From: Bactericera cockerelli
Lineage: Eukaryota > Arthropoda > Insecta > Hemiptera > Triozidae
Direction: 5' to 3'
Assembly: GCA_024516035.1 (NCBI GenBank)
Contig: CM044961.1
Coordinates: 1,362,020-1,426,019 of the forward strand
Length of the DNA stretch: 64,000 nucleotides
Shown here: positions 34,569-44,719 of the stretch, one piece after another
How the letters are laid out: every line of letters starts with the position of its first letter
Position numbering within the stretch: position 1 is the first letter of the stretch
Notes under the pieces: model-generated
Seen by the model: only the letters and a program-made list of their open reading frames with translations
Databases searched by the model: none
Told to the model about the DNA's origin: nothing
Program-made: the position numbers and the translations under genes

Positions 34569-34659
34569 TTGCAGAACTAGATTCTAGGGATAAATTTTAG
34601 AAGGTAGGCTAGTTGATTTTTTTACATGAAAACTTAGGTTCAGATATTTCTGGACTTTT

Positions 34660-34725
34660 AGTAGCCTATATTAGTGTTTATGTAAGTTTACTTAGTAGCC
34701 TATATTAGTGTTTATGTAAGTTTAA
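34660..34725. repeat. ~40-bp direct duplication
   Basis: 'agtagcctatattagtgttt' followed by 'atgtaagttta' occurs twice in succession. Confidence 0.9.
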
Positions 34726-34927
34726 TTTAGTCGACTTCAATTTGTATGGGCGCCGTGGATCTTCAATGATTATGCAATGTGGCATTATAGGTCATGTTTT
34801 CAAATTGAACTCGATAACTTGATCGATAATAGCTTCATATAATTCGTCAGACTTGTTATCTAGAGGTGTGTGGTTCAAGTTCCAAAACAAGCAAACATTT
34901 AATGAAGCGAGTAAGAGTAATTTTGAA

Positions 34928-35121
34928 GTCAGTTCTCGTTCTGTCACTGAAGTTAAGCAACGTCTGGCGATATTAGGACTTGTATGAGTGACCATGCAAA
35001 TTCAAAGCCTCGTGATGCTAGTGGCTATTCTCGGCCCCACTCAAGCTGAGTGAGGTTGATTTGAGTAGCTGGTTTGTGAGTTTTCAGCCAATAGATGGTA
35101 GAACGGTCCCCCGTCATGATC
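34928..35121 (+). repeat. SINE-D (5S rRNA-derived)
   Basis: 'cagttctcgttctgtcactg', 'aagttaagcaacgtctgg' and 'gagtgaccatgcaaattc', then the tail 'tttgagtagctggtttgtga'. Confidence 0.8.
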
Positions 35122-35144
35122 AACCTTGCTTCACTAAATCTACG

Positions 35145-35225
35145 CTGAAATCGGGACTTGAACCACCGACCTCTAGGTTACAAGTCCGCCGCCTTATCGA
35201 TGATGATACTGAGGTCGATAATATT
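35145..35225 (-). repeat. SINE-E head next to the exon F acceptor
   Basis: On the minus strand the head reads TATCGACCTCAGTATCATCA, then GGACTTGTAACCTAGAGGTC and GGTTCAAGTCCCGA. It ends about 13 bp before exon F, so its 5' end lies in the polypyrimidine/branch region. Confidence 0.7.
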
Positions 35226-35237
35226 TTACGCTTTCAG

Positions 35238-35409
35238 TTCTCCCGCAGTAACGAGATCCCACAGTCGGGGCTCGGCAGCTTTCCCATGAACAGTTTGAAG
35301 CGGGCGGGTGGTGACTACGACAACACAGAGCTGAACCAAGTGCGACAGCAGCTGATGAAAGCCAACTACAACAAGCGTACTTCCAGCCAGATCATCAACA
35401 ACTTGGCCC
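35238..35409 (+). CDS. Gene 1 exon F
   Basis: The acceptor 'ttttacgctttcag' at 35237 and donor GTGAGT at 35410 give 172 bp, entering in phase 0 and leaving in phase 1. The peptide begins FSRSNEIPQSGLGSFPMNSL and contains two Lys-Arg pairs (NSLKR-AGG and NYNKR-TSS), possible prohormone-convertase sites if the protein is secreted. It ends TSSQIINNLA. Joining to exon G gives Gln. The last 13 coding bases plus the donor are tandemly repeated seven times downstream. Confidence 0.85.
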
Positions 35410-35588
35410 GTGAGTATATGTATAACAACTTGGCCCGTGAGTTTATGTATAACAACTTGGCCCGTGAGTATATGTATAACAACTTGGCCCGTGAGTATAT
35501 GTATAACAACTTGGCCCGTGAGTATATGTATAACAACTTGGCCCGTGAGTTTATGTATAACAACTTGGCCCGTGAGTATATGTATAAT
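35397..35588 (+). repeat. 27-bp repeat of exon-F end and donor (7 donors)
   Basis: GTGAGT donors stand at 35410, 35437, 35464, 35491, 35518, 35545 and 35572, exactly 27 bp apart, each preceded by 'aacaacttggccc'. The frame remains open through all units (NNLAREYMY or NNLAREFMY per unit), ending at a stop soon after 35590. All donors give the same exit phase. Confidence 0.95.
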
Positions 35589-35700
35589 TGTATAGCTTAA
35601 ATAGCAAGCAAAAGCAAAATAAATGGTTAAAAAAAAATTCTGGAACTCTAGAGAAAAAAAAAATATATTTATGTAGTTTGAGTGGTCACTTAAACACTAT

Positions 35701-35824
35701 GGGCGGAATTAATAGACAACATCAATAACTTAAGTCGTTGGTAAGTGTCGATTTTCCCTATCTTACACAATACGCAATCCGTGACTACAATTAGGTATTA
35801 CAAAAACGTCTATTAATTCCGCCT
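35701..35824. mobile_element. Short inverted-repeat element
   Basis: 'ggcggaattaatagac' at the left is mirrored by 'gtctattaattccgcc' at the right, giving 124 bp. The interior shares 'ttttccctatcttacacaat' with the element at 29737-30053. Confidence 0.7.
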
Positions 35825-35826
35825 TA

Positions 35827-36625
35827 GGGTAGGCGGGGGGAAGAGTACGTAAAAAACACATTTCGATTTTTCCAATTTTTTCGGTTTGATCTATTGTCCT
35901 GAAATATCGCACCCTGATGCACTGGTTCGTTATCCACCTTTTACTTTTTACTGTAGGATTCAACCTTGTGGTGTAAAAATTGCAAAATTAATTTAGCAAA
36001 GTCATTTTTTGCGTATTCTTACCCCACCGCGTGGGGCAAGAGTACGCGCAATTTTGTATAGGAAAATCATACAAAATTGGTTTTCTGGCCAAAATTTGTG
36101 TAAGTGAGGTTAATGTGAGTAATTTGATAACAGCCACGTTCAGGAAGGACTCAGGGAAAGTTTAGGACCCACCAACTAACTAGGCATCCATAGAACCTAG
36201 TAAATATCTATTCTAACCCCATTTTGCGTACTGTAACCTTTTGCGTACTCTAACCCCATTTTGCTTCGAATAGATTAAATTTATTTTAAAAAGTAACTTC
36301 ACTATCAAACGAAAAAGCGACAATTAATTATGAAAATTTAGAATTTGCTGCACCAGAAAAAATAATTACTTTAAGAAAATTCACAAAACTAAAAAAAAAA
36401 CTAAAAATAAATTAAATTTCAAATAAATTAGATCGCGACACCAAAAAAATTTCTTACCTCATTATTGCAGCCTGCTTTCTTCCTAGGCCAAATCTAAATA
36501 ATTTGGTGAGCTCTTAATCATAATCTGTTCAATCGCGCTGATTCCTGTTGAAAGACGTTGCTTCCTTCTATGAAAACTACGCCTGCGTACTCTTACACTG
36601 CGCGTACTCTTCCCCCCACCTACCC
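35827..36625. mobile_element. TA-flanked ~800-bp MITE (GGGTAGG ends)
   Basis: It begins GGGTAGGCGGGGGGAAGAGT and ends ACTCTTCCCCCCACCTACCC, with TA on both sides. Internal repeats of 'gcgtactctaacccca' type recur in both orientations. No open frame. It is directly adjacent to the previous inverted-repeat element. Confidence 0.75.
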
Positions 36626-36633
36626 TATGTGTC

Positions 36634-37171
36634 ATTTTTTTTTTTTTTTTTTTTTATAGCAACTGTCTACACTTCCAACAGAAAAAGGTTTTCTGAAGAA
36701 AGCAATACTTGACAGGATATTTGCGTTATTTTTGAATGAGACTAAGAGAGATCAGGTTTCTCATTCATATTGTTGTATGTGTACATGGCATTAATTAATG
36801 GGGACTTTAATAAGAGGTTGAAAGTTGGTGTGTTGGGGATGTGGAACAACGGCTTATCAGAAGATCTAAGCCTGTGGTTAGGTACTCTGATTTCTGTTTT
36901 TTCTATAAGGTACGAGCTACTTGAAGATCCACTGTAGATTTTTTTAAGTAGTTTTATTTGTTCAGAGTGTCTTCTCTGTGTTAACGTTTGTATCGGCAGA
37001 TTATCAACAAGCAGCTCGTATTCTATGTATTCAATCTTGCAAGTAACACACTTCTCTTAGAAGCCCTTCAAAGCTTAGGAGAAGAAGTACCTCTGTATAC
37101 ATGTTTCTTTATAAAGAAAATAAATAAATAAACTATTATTATTATTATTATGTAAAAAAAAAAAAAAAAAT
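36634..37171 (+). mobile_element. Possible A-tailed retroposed fragment
   Basis: Sequence of mixed composition ends with 'aaaataaataaataaac', an ATT microsatellite and an 18-base A run. This is the layout of a 5'-truncated LINE 3' end or retroposed transcript. A short open end near 37010-37130 reads EALQSLGEEVPLYTCFF then stops. The family is not recognised. Confidence 0.35.
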
Positions 37172-37174
37172 ACG

Positions 37175-37468
37175 TATGATTTTATTTGTGGTGAAGCACA
37201 AGGCCTCTTCACAATTTTTGTGGGTAGCGCAGCATTACTAAGAGCCTCCTCCACTTTTTGAATTCTATTAGATTAATTTCTTTTTACTCTGGTAATGCCG
37301 CCACTGGTCGTTACTCATACAAGTAGCTACTCGTTTTTCCTCACGAGGTATGAGTGAAACCCGAAAATCCAATTACAGAGCGGGAAAATTCCTGCCCCGC
37401 TGGGTATCGAACCTAGGTCACCATGCGTGCAATGCCTTGCGCACTAACTCATTCTGCCACAGTGACTA
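37175..37468 (-). repeat. SINE-C (tRNA-derived), long copy
   Basis: Reverse complement of the 34011 copy, from 'gtggtgaagcacaaggcctc' to the head 'ctcattctgccacagtgact'. Confidence 0.85.
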
Positions 37469-37469
37469 C

Positions 37470-38200
37470 TATAGCTTAAATAGCTTAAAGCAAAAGCAAA
37501 AAGCAACAAAAAAAAATTAAAAAAAAAATACAACACTGTAAGTTAATCGACATACGACGAGGTGTCCGAAAAATTGCTCGCAGTCGTCTGGGGGGATTAA
37601 ACCCAACGTTATTCCTTCTAAAGCCGTCAGAATAATGGGGCCCTTGGGCTAAGCTGACGTTTCACAGCACGCTGCACGACAAAAAACACGATGGACTTAG
37701 AATATTTTTTTGCGCTCTCGTAAAAGTAAAAAAATCTTATCCTACAGTTTTATATACTGGTAAGGTCGGTATGTATTTACAATGTACATTGTACAACATG
37801 TCCAATGTCCATGATAAGGTCTAGCCTTATTTTGTACCTGCTTTGACCAAAAAAAAGGTCAACTTGTGACAGCTTTAAAATCTCGGGGGATTTTTTGTAA
37901 TGTGTTATTAATGGGTGAGATAGTATGATTATAAGTAATATTACGTAAGAAACCAATGTTTCGAGGGAAAATTGTGATATTTTCTGAATAAGAAATGTGG
38001 ATGTTGGTTGAACAAATTTGAAATAGAATTATAATATTTATTGTAGTATTTGCCTAAAATTGTACAGATATTTTGCTTTAAATAAAAGTTGTAGACTTTT
38101 TATACTTATATTAAATGGAAACAGCAATCTTCTCACAACACGTTACCATAATTTTGTATTCAGTTTTATAATTCAATTCTACAAAATTATAAGACAAATT
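37470..38200. other. Intron sequence, no gene seen
   Basis: It includes a short dispersed-repeat end near 37610-37640 ('gtcagaataatggggccctt') similar to 39030-39060, then AT-rich sequence. Confidence 0.5.
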
Positions 38201-38218
38201 CTACAGGATCTATACATA

Positions 38219-38310
38219 CAATTATCGTTAAAAAAAAAACAGATACATTTTGACATAATAATAATACAATTATCGTTAAAAAAAAAAAACAGATACATTT
38301 TGACATAATA
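38219..38310. repeat. ~50-bp direct duplication
   Basis: 'caattatcgttaaaaaaa' with 'cagatacattttgacataat' occurs twice in a row. Confidence 0.9.
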
Positions 38311-38521
38311 ATATTACTCTTTAGTGGAAGGTAACCACCAGGCGAGGTTAGTGCTCAAAGCATTTTCTACTACCTAAGCCTCAGAGTCTTATTATTATGT
38401 GGTCACAAACTCAAATTAATGAGGAAAAATTCATGCACTGGGTGGGATTCGAACCAACCAACGGGTCCCTACGATACCTGGATTACCAGACTAGCGCGTT
38501 TACCACTTAACTACCAGTGCC
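38310..38521 (-). repeat. SINE-B (tRNA-derived), complete
   Basis: Full copy on the minus strand with a 4-bp 'accaacca' duplication in the B-box side. Confidence 0.85.
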
Positions 38522-38584
38522 TATTGTTATGAGAAAAACGTTTGTGTGAAAAAGATGCGTATTTTGAAATTTGAAACCAACAAG

Positions 38585-38708
38585 GACTAGTGAGTCCCAC
38601 AAGTCCAGCAGTTAGCAAAAGATGTAGGTGATCAACTTGCCATGTTCCGGATGGACTTCGAATCCGCGACCTCTGGATTACCAGGTCATCCTCTGAGCTC
38701 GGGAAACA
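38585..38708 (-). repeat. Diverged SINE-A-like element
   Basis: Words such as 'cttgccatgttccggatgga', 'cttcgaatccgcgacctctg' and 'gatgtaggtgatcaactt' parallel SINE-A but with many differences. Confidence 0.55.
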
Positions 38709-38867
38709 GTTACCCATCTCCCTAAAAGTTAGCCTTAGCTTAGGAGATGTAAACTATGTAAAACTATTTTAAAGTACCTGAATTGGGTATTCTGATATCA
38801 GTAAAGTACCCAATTCAATTATAAGGGAACTGGGGTTCACTTAGATTTTCATCAATATTTGTTGATA

Positions 38868-39079
38868 ACACTCTTTAGTGGAAGGCAACCACTAGGCGAG
38901 GTTAATGCTCAAAGCATTTTCTACCACCTAACTCTCAGAGTCTTATTATTATGTAGTCACGAACTCAAATTAATACGGCAAAATTCATGCACTGGGTGGA
39001 ATTCAAACCAACGGATCCCTACCCCTAAAACTGTTGGCATAATGGGACTACCTGTCTTGCGCTGACAGTCTAAATAAAG

Positions 39080-39110
<31 letters not shown>

Positions 39111-39160
39111 GCCCTACCTGGATTACCAGACTAGCACGAACCACTTGACTACCAGTGCAC
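38868..39160 (-). repeat. SINE-B interrupted by a (CTA)n-tailed insert
   Basis: SINE-B runs 38868-39022 and resumes at about 39112. The insert 39023-39111 reads 'gttggcataatgggactacc' and 'gtctaaataaagcactacta', ending in CTA repeats, itself the 3' end of another short retroposon. The SINE ends 54 bp before exon G. Confidence 0.75.
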
Positions 39161-39213
39161 TCAAATATAGAGGACATTATTAATGAATTCTTTCCCTTTT
39201 CCCCGCCCCTCAG

Positions 39214-39405
39214 AGTCTAAATACCCGTCCTATGGATCGCGTAGCTCCGAGGCCAGCAACAGTGTGTACGAAAAGTTCAGCGAGGAAGACTACGAGGATC
39301 TGATTGAGAAACTCAAGGTGGCCGACTTGCAGTACACCGAGTACTCGCTGGAAGATATCATCTACCAGCTAGCCAAGGTCATGTTCGCGCAGTCTTTGGC
39401 ACACG
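39214..39405 (+). CDS. Gene 1 exon G
   Basis: The acceptor 'cccgcccctcag' at 39213 and donor GTGAGT at 39406 give 192 bp, phase 1 in and 1 out. The peptide begins SKYPSYGSRSSEASNSVYEK and continues with a strongly helical acidic segment, SEEDYEDLIEKLKVADLQYT, then LEDIIYQLAKVMFAQSLAHG. It is rich in Tyr/Ser and has no Cys. This looks like the most conserved part of gene 1 (GC-rich, unambiguous codon pattern). Confidence 0.9.
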
Positions 39406-39905
39406 GTGAGTTTTTTTGGGGTGAAATCAACCTTTTTTGTTAACGGGAAATACCTTTTTTGAATGAATTCTTGAGACGAAAAAAATATACTTTGTTATAA
39501 CAGCTAGATAAGGAGATGTTCGAGTAGTCTTCTTCTTAAAAAAAAAAAACCTTTTTTTACTCCTTCTTAAAGAAGTACCAGGGATTGGAATGCAAGACCT
39601 CTGAAATATAAACCGTTACACCAAGATTCCTATTACCTGCTGATGAGAGCGAATAAACTCAAAACAGCAGGCTGTCCAATAGCCTATTCCAGAAACACTC
39701 TCCACTCTCATAATCTCCAAATCTTATTTTCAACAACGCTCTTCGATTTATTAATTTTAACGCAACAACCAATCAGAGTGCGTTGTGTCACGGTTGAAAC
39801 GGAGATTTGGAGAGTGGGAAGTCTTTCTAGATCAGGTATATTCTGATATTCATGTATATCTAGTAAAACTTCTCACTTTTCTCTTTATACTGATTTAACC
39901 CTCAG

Positions 39906-40007
39906 GCAACTCGGAAGCACAGGACGCGCTGCAGAAGTTCACCTCCTTTCTGGAAAATGATGTGGACCAGGGCCGAATCTCCAGGACACTCGAGAAGAAA
40001 GTTATCG
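39906..40007 (+). CDS. Gene 1 exon H
   Basis: The acceptor 'taaccctcag' at 39905 and donor GTGAGA at 40008 give 102 bp, phase 1/1. The peptide begins NSEAQDALQKFTSFLENDVD and ends RISRTLEKKVI, continuing the helical segment of exon G. The phases match on both sides. Confidence 0.9.
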
Positions 40008-40440
40008 GTGAGATGGGAGTGTATTTATTTAAATAATTGACTTAGGACGAAAACAATACGGCCCTTAGGGCCCAATTATGAAAGTTATCATATTTGTGTT
40101 AATCACTTTCATTACCACCCGACTCTGCTTCTGTCCATGTACAGGTACTTTAATGTGCATTAGTAGTTTGGAATTTTGGAATTGGAACAAGATTGGAATA
40201 AAAATACCTATTAGTTTTAAGAACTAGATCTTCGCTAAATGAGTTTCATGAGTGTCACATTATGAAATAGGAATAAAGTTGATTAATCAAGTCGGAGATT
40301 CAACCAATCACAGTGCACTACAGCCCAAGTTAAGGGTTAGAGTCCAGTTAGATTAATAATTTAATCCTGTTTTATAATTCGGCCTTCAGACATAAAACAT
40401 TGTGAAACACTAAACCTTAAAAAAAATACCATCGCCCTCA

Positions 40441-40651
40441 AATAATAATAATAATATCACCTTATTTATACTGCCCGATTAGGACTATTAAGTCCCATTA
40501 TTCCAGCAGTAAGCCCAAGATATATTATTATGTGGTAAAAATCCCAAATGGGAGGATAACTTGTCATGTCCAGGCTGGGTTTCAAACCCGTGACCTCTGG
40601 TATATCTGGATTAAGAGAGTGCCACCTGTACCACTGAGCTACTGGGACAGA
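40441..40651 (-). repeat. SINE-A (tRNA-derived), complete
   Basis: ATT tail at the left, tRNA-like head at the right (TGTCCCAGTAGCTCAGTGG on the minus strand). It ends about 70 bp before exon I. Confidence 0.9.
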
Positions 40652-40722
40652 CTATGTAATGTACGATGTAAATAAACGATGTAAATAAGAAACATAATTA
40701 TGTACATCATTCTCCTTTCCAG

Positions 40723-40881
40723 ACATCCTAATAGCCTCTCTGTCCGACACGCTGAATGACCACCCGGAGTTCCTGAGTGCCGCCCGGGGGGACAACGTTC
40801 ACCCACACATGTCTCTGTATAGCGGGGCGGGGCGTAATGACCTTGAGGGTGTAAGGGCGCGGAACCCCCTGTCATCGAATA
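40723..40881 (+). CDS. Gene 1 exon I, last shared exon before two alternative ends
   Basis: The acceptor 'ttctcctttccag' at 40722 and donor GTAAGT at 40882 give 159 bp, phase 1/1. The peptide starts ILIASLSDTLNDHPEFLSAA and continues RGDNVHPHMSLYSGAGRNDL, then VRARNPLSSN. An RGD occurs but is not evidence of integrin binding by itself. Exit phase 1 fits both downstream terminal exons (43272 and 47228). From exon A to here the coding length is 1537 bp after the one-base correction in exon A. Confidence 0.9.
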
Positions 40882-41082
40882 GTAAGTACGCTTTCTATTC
40901 TTATTTTAGGAGTGCATACAAATCCTTCCACCACCGAGAGGTGGCTATTTTTTTTTTTTTTACTACAGTTTTTACAATCAGTAATTCTATTTATTTTCAA
41001 ATGGTATTTTCTTTATTCCTCTTTTTTTTCTTCTTTGTATATATTTGTGCCAAACTCACCGACAAGGATTATATATTTCTAC

Positions 41083-41106
41083 TCGATTAGTAAGTGCTCT
41101 TTGTAA
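41083..41106 (+). repeat. Possible extra copy of the exon-I donor
   Basis: 'ctcgattagtaagtgc' resembles the exon-I end 'atcgaatagtaagtac' 200 bp upstream. Only about 20 bp can be aligned, so this is weak. Confidence 0.3.
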
Positions 41107-41483
41107 TTTGTACAGTTTTCTTATTACAATTTGCAGCTTATTCTACTATAATTTTACACTATATAAAATTTCAGACTGATTTTTTTTATATATAATCAAT
41201 TGCTACTTCGTGTTGTTTAATTTAAACCTAGCTTTCAAGCACTTAAATTAAAACAAACCATACGCGATGGAGAGGGCCTTAACGAAATATGATTAATCAA
41301 ATCATCACCAACAATTCTACAGTTGGGAACAATGAAATTTGATATGTACTAAACATTGCATATCCACAAAGATATCAGGCGTTTATACAAAAATACTACT
41401 GGAAAATAAAATTGACCTTAGTAATATTATATTACTTCTGATGCCTTATTTTCTATTTTTCAAATTTAATAATGTGATAATTT

Positions 41484-41570
41484 CATCGACCTCAGTAGTT
41501 GGATTATTTGGGCGGTTGACTCGTAACCTGGAGGTCGTTGGTTCGAATCCCAAGTGGGGCGTAATGCAGT
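41484..41570 (+). repeat. SINE-E-like head
   Basis: 'cgacctcagtagttggatta', then 'gactcgtaacctggaggtcg' and B-box 'ttggttcgaatcccaagt'. Confidence 0.6.
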
Positions 41571-42296
41571 ATGATACTGGTTTGAGTAGTGATTAATAAT
41601 CGTGACATCTTTTTGCGAATTTAAAATATGACACTGTTCTTAGTGTGTTGTTTAACACACGGATGGGTACCGTGGCGTGGGTGTGGGTCAGGCTTGCGGT
41701 TCGAATTTCGGCCGGTCAAAATATTCTTCTTAAACAAAGTCTTTCATTGGTTCAAAATACCATCCATAATGGAATTTTATATCCACAATGAAATAAATAA
41801 TGTATGTAGTGTACATAATAAAATTACATAAATCTTTCTGTAACACAAATATGTCGTGTTCAAAGACACGTTCGCTCATAATATTGTTAGTGTTGATTCA
41901 AGAATGTTTGAGTTTTATCCTGTTTGCTTTAGAATGATACTGACTTCTCTTTGTATTGTAGCTGTTGCTTTTATGTACTTTTTCAAAGTTATTTATGAAA
42001 ACAGTAGTAATGGTCATTTTTTTTTAAATCGGATGAAAAGTTAATTTTTCCAAGTTTTTTTGTTTTTAATTTCTGTTTCATTCGAGATGGGATTCAAAGT
42101 TGCTAATCCTAAATTATTATCTAAGATAGCTAACTTAGAAACCCAATAGCCGAAATAATGAAAAACGTACCTAATTAATTTTTTTTGTATTGGCATATTT
42201 ACACAAACAGCAGGATTTCCAATTTTTATTTACCTATATTGTTATAACACAGTAATTTTGGTAGGAGTTATGAAAATATTTTTAAAAGTATTTATA

Positions 42297-43159
42297 CAGG
42301 GTGGGGCAAGAGTCTGGAAACCCCTGAATAACTTTCGAATGGCTTCTTCGGTAAATATAAAATTTTGTATGGTAAACCGGGCTAATAAGACCTTCTTTTA
42401 GAGTGGGGCCGATTTTTGTTACCGGCCCCCATGCCGGGGCCAGGGGGGCCAACTTCATTTTTTTAAATACGAACCCCCACTCTGCGATACATTTTTGGAA
42501 AAGCCTTTAAATAACAAATACATTGGTGCAAATTTTATTTTTTTAATATTAACTGTTTGCAAATGGCGTCCAACTTTGTGTATGCAGTAAAGTCTGGAAA
42601 CCCCTGAATATCTTTTGAAAGGGCTTTTTCAGTAAATTTAAAATTGTGCACGGTAAGTCGGGGTAATTAGACATTTCCAAAAATGTATCGCAAGGTGGGG
42701 TTTCGTATTTAAAAAAATGAAGTTGGCCTCCCTGGCCCCGACATGGGGGCCGGTAAAAAAAATCGTTCCCATTCTAAAATAAGGTCTAATTACCAAGGAT
42801 TACCGTACACAATTTTAAATTTACTGAGAAAGCCCTTTCGAAAGATATTCAGGGGTTTCCAGACTTTACTGCATACACAAAGTTAGACGCCATTTGCAAA
42901 CAGTTAATATTAAAAAAATAAAATTTGCACCAATGTATTTCTTATTTAAAGAGCTTTTCAATAATGTATCGCAAGGTGGGGGCTCGTATTTAAAAAAATG
43001 AAGTTGGCCCCCCTGGCCCCGACATGGGGGCCGGTAACAAAAATCGACCCCACTCTAAAAGAAGGTCTTATTACCCCGGTTTACCAGACAAAATTTTAAA
43101 TTTACCGAAGAAGCCATTCGAAAGTTATTCAGGGGTTTCCAGACTTTTGCCCCACTCTG
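42297..43159. mobile_element. 863-bp foldback MITE, copy 1
   Basis: It begins CAGGGTGGGGCAAGAGTCTG and ends CTTTTGCCCCACTCTG, with TA on both sides. The two halves are near-perfect reverse complements with the centre near 42730. Within each arm the module 'gtctggaaacccctgaat' recurs, so the element is a palindrome built from two nested inverted copies of a similar module. No open frame. The ends fit Tc1/mariner-type cut-and-paste with TA target. It stands 112 bp upstream of exon J. Confidence 0.9.
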
Positions 43160-43271
43160 TATATCCTGCATGAAATAAAATAATGTTCCAAATATCTGGG
43201 GTGGATGATTCATTTCACGTGTGAAAGAAAAAATTAAACTCCTTCACCAAAATAAATTATAATTTCCACAG

Positions 43272-44119
43272 GATTCAAACCCACGTACTCCGGATCAGGA
43301 AACGGAGATCCTGATCTAAAGAGGAGTGGTTTGAAAGCTTCTACAAACCTTGCGAAGAAAACTTCAACATTTGTAAACATTAATCCAGCGAAAATACAGA
43401 AAGTTTTACCTTTTTCAGAGAATAAAAAGAATCCAAAGGCGCAAGAATATACGACCATGTCCGACATTTTTCGGGAAATGTCGGAGAAAACTGCCAAAAT
43501 GGCCGAAAAATCAAAAGAAATGTCCGAACAATTTGTGTATCTGTCACAATTATTCATCAAATTATCAACGAAAACTGAAAATGGGCAGCAAGGAAGCCCA
43601 CAGATTTTTGGAAATTTCGCGGAGATGTCGCGGAAAATTGCGGAACTTTCGGCGAAATATGCGGCAATGTCTCACAAGTCAGAAGACATGTCCACGAGTT
43701 TTAGCGAAACATCTGAGAAACTTTTCGAGAGATCTCAGAAAATGTCGGCGGCTCTGGCAGAAATGTCGAGAAAAATCGCGGAGCTTTCTGAAAAATCTGC
43801 GGACGGTTTCGATAAATCCGTTGCTCCGATAGGCGGATCCAAGAAAGCTATGGACGTTTCGAAAAAATCTGTGCTGGTTGGAGAATCTGAAAAAACTGCG
43901 GAGGGTTTCGATAAATCTGTGGCTCCGATAGGTGGATTCGATGAATCTGTGGACGTATCGAAAAAAAATGTTGTAGAAAAACGAGGGGATAAAATCACAG
44001 GAGTTGTCAAGAGCGGGGCCAAAGGGTTTGTCAAGTTTTTGATTTTGAAAATTCTGATCGGGTTTCTCGGGTTTGTGGCCATTATTGCGATTTTGTTTTT
44101 CTGCTTCTGTAGACGATAA
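43272..44119 (+). CDS. Gene 1 exon J: alternative last exon with coiled coil and membrane helix
   Basis: The acceptor 'taatttccacag' at 43271 is followed by an uninterrupted 848-bp frame ending in TAA at 44117. Entering in phase 1 from exon I it reads RFKPTYSGSGNGDPDLKRSG and onward, about 282 codons. About 50 residues in, heptads with Met or Leu every seventh residue begin (MSEKTAK MAEKSKE MSEQ..), forming a long predicted coiled coil; AEMSRKIAELS occurs twice and GFDKSVAPIGG twice. The last ~25 residues are a hydrophobic helix (FVKFLILKILIGF to FFCFC) ending in Arg-Arg, a membrane anchor with almost no cytoplasmic tail. It would make a membrane-tethered isoform of about 794 residues counted from exon A. 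AATAAA lies at 44706. It could instead belong to a separate gene, but phase and acceptor argue for gene 1. Confidence 0.7.
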
Positions 44120-44705
44120 ATTTTTCAACATTGGTTATTGTCTTTTGAATAATTTTTTATCTGCAAAATATATAATTATTCGTCTGATGTAGAATTTGGA
44201 TTTTAATTGAATAACGAGTAGGTGTATAACATTAACAAAAGATAACTTAAACTAAAATAAGATGTAGGTGAGCGATTACATTTTAATTTTAAAAATGTTT
44301 GTTCTGAGTTGTTTTTATTTGTGTGAAGTAGGATTTTTACCATGGAAACGTGGGTATAGAATCTTGTAGGTACATAAAAACACAATATTTCCGATTTCGA
44401 ACAAAATTTATCGGAAGTAGTATACAAAAAAATTTAGGCATATTTTTCGAGCAATTTTAGGTATTAATATTAAATTAATTTTATTTTAAACGTGTGCCAA
44501 AATTTTAGCTAATTAATCATAATATGTATTTTAGGTATAGGTACTTACTTATTTTTAGAAAGCACAAGAAATTTAATACTACCTATGTACAATTATAAAT
44601 ATTCAACAGTAATATTTTTTATGTGCAGGTACGTCACACGTATCTGAAAGTATATAGGTACTATATGTATAACTAGGTAAACACTATGTACAAAAAAAAG
44701 ATAAT

Positions 44706-44711
44706 AATAAA
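44706..44711 (+). terminator. Candidate poly(A) signal for exon J
   Basis: AATAAA about 590 bp after the exon-J stop; the first clear hexamer downstream. Confidence 0.35.
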
Positions 44712-44719
44712 GCACAAAG

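Noticed and set aside
35366..35595. Separate repeat ORFs (CITTWPVS and YINSRAKLL)
   Set aside because: Other frames and the opposite strand of the 27-bp donor array.
43234..44131. Minus-strand ORFs of 108-150 codons opposite exon J
   Set aside because: Shadow frames of the strongly biased coding sequence on the plus strand.
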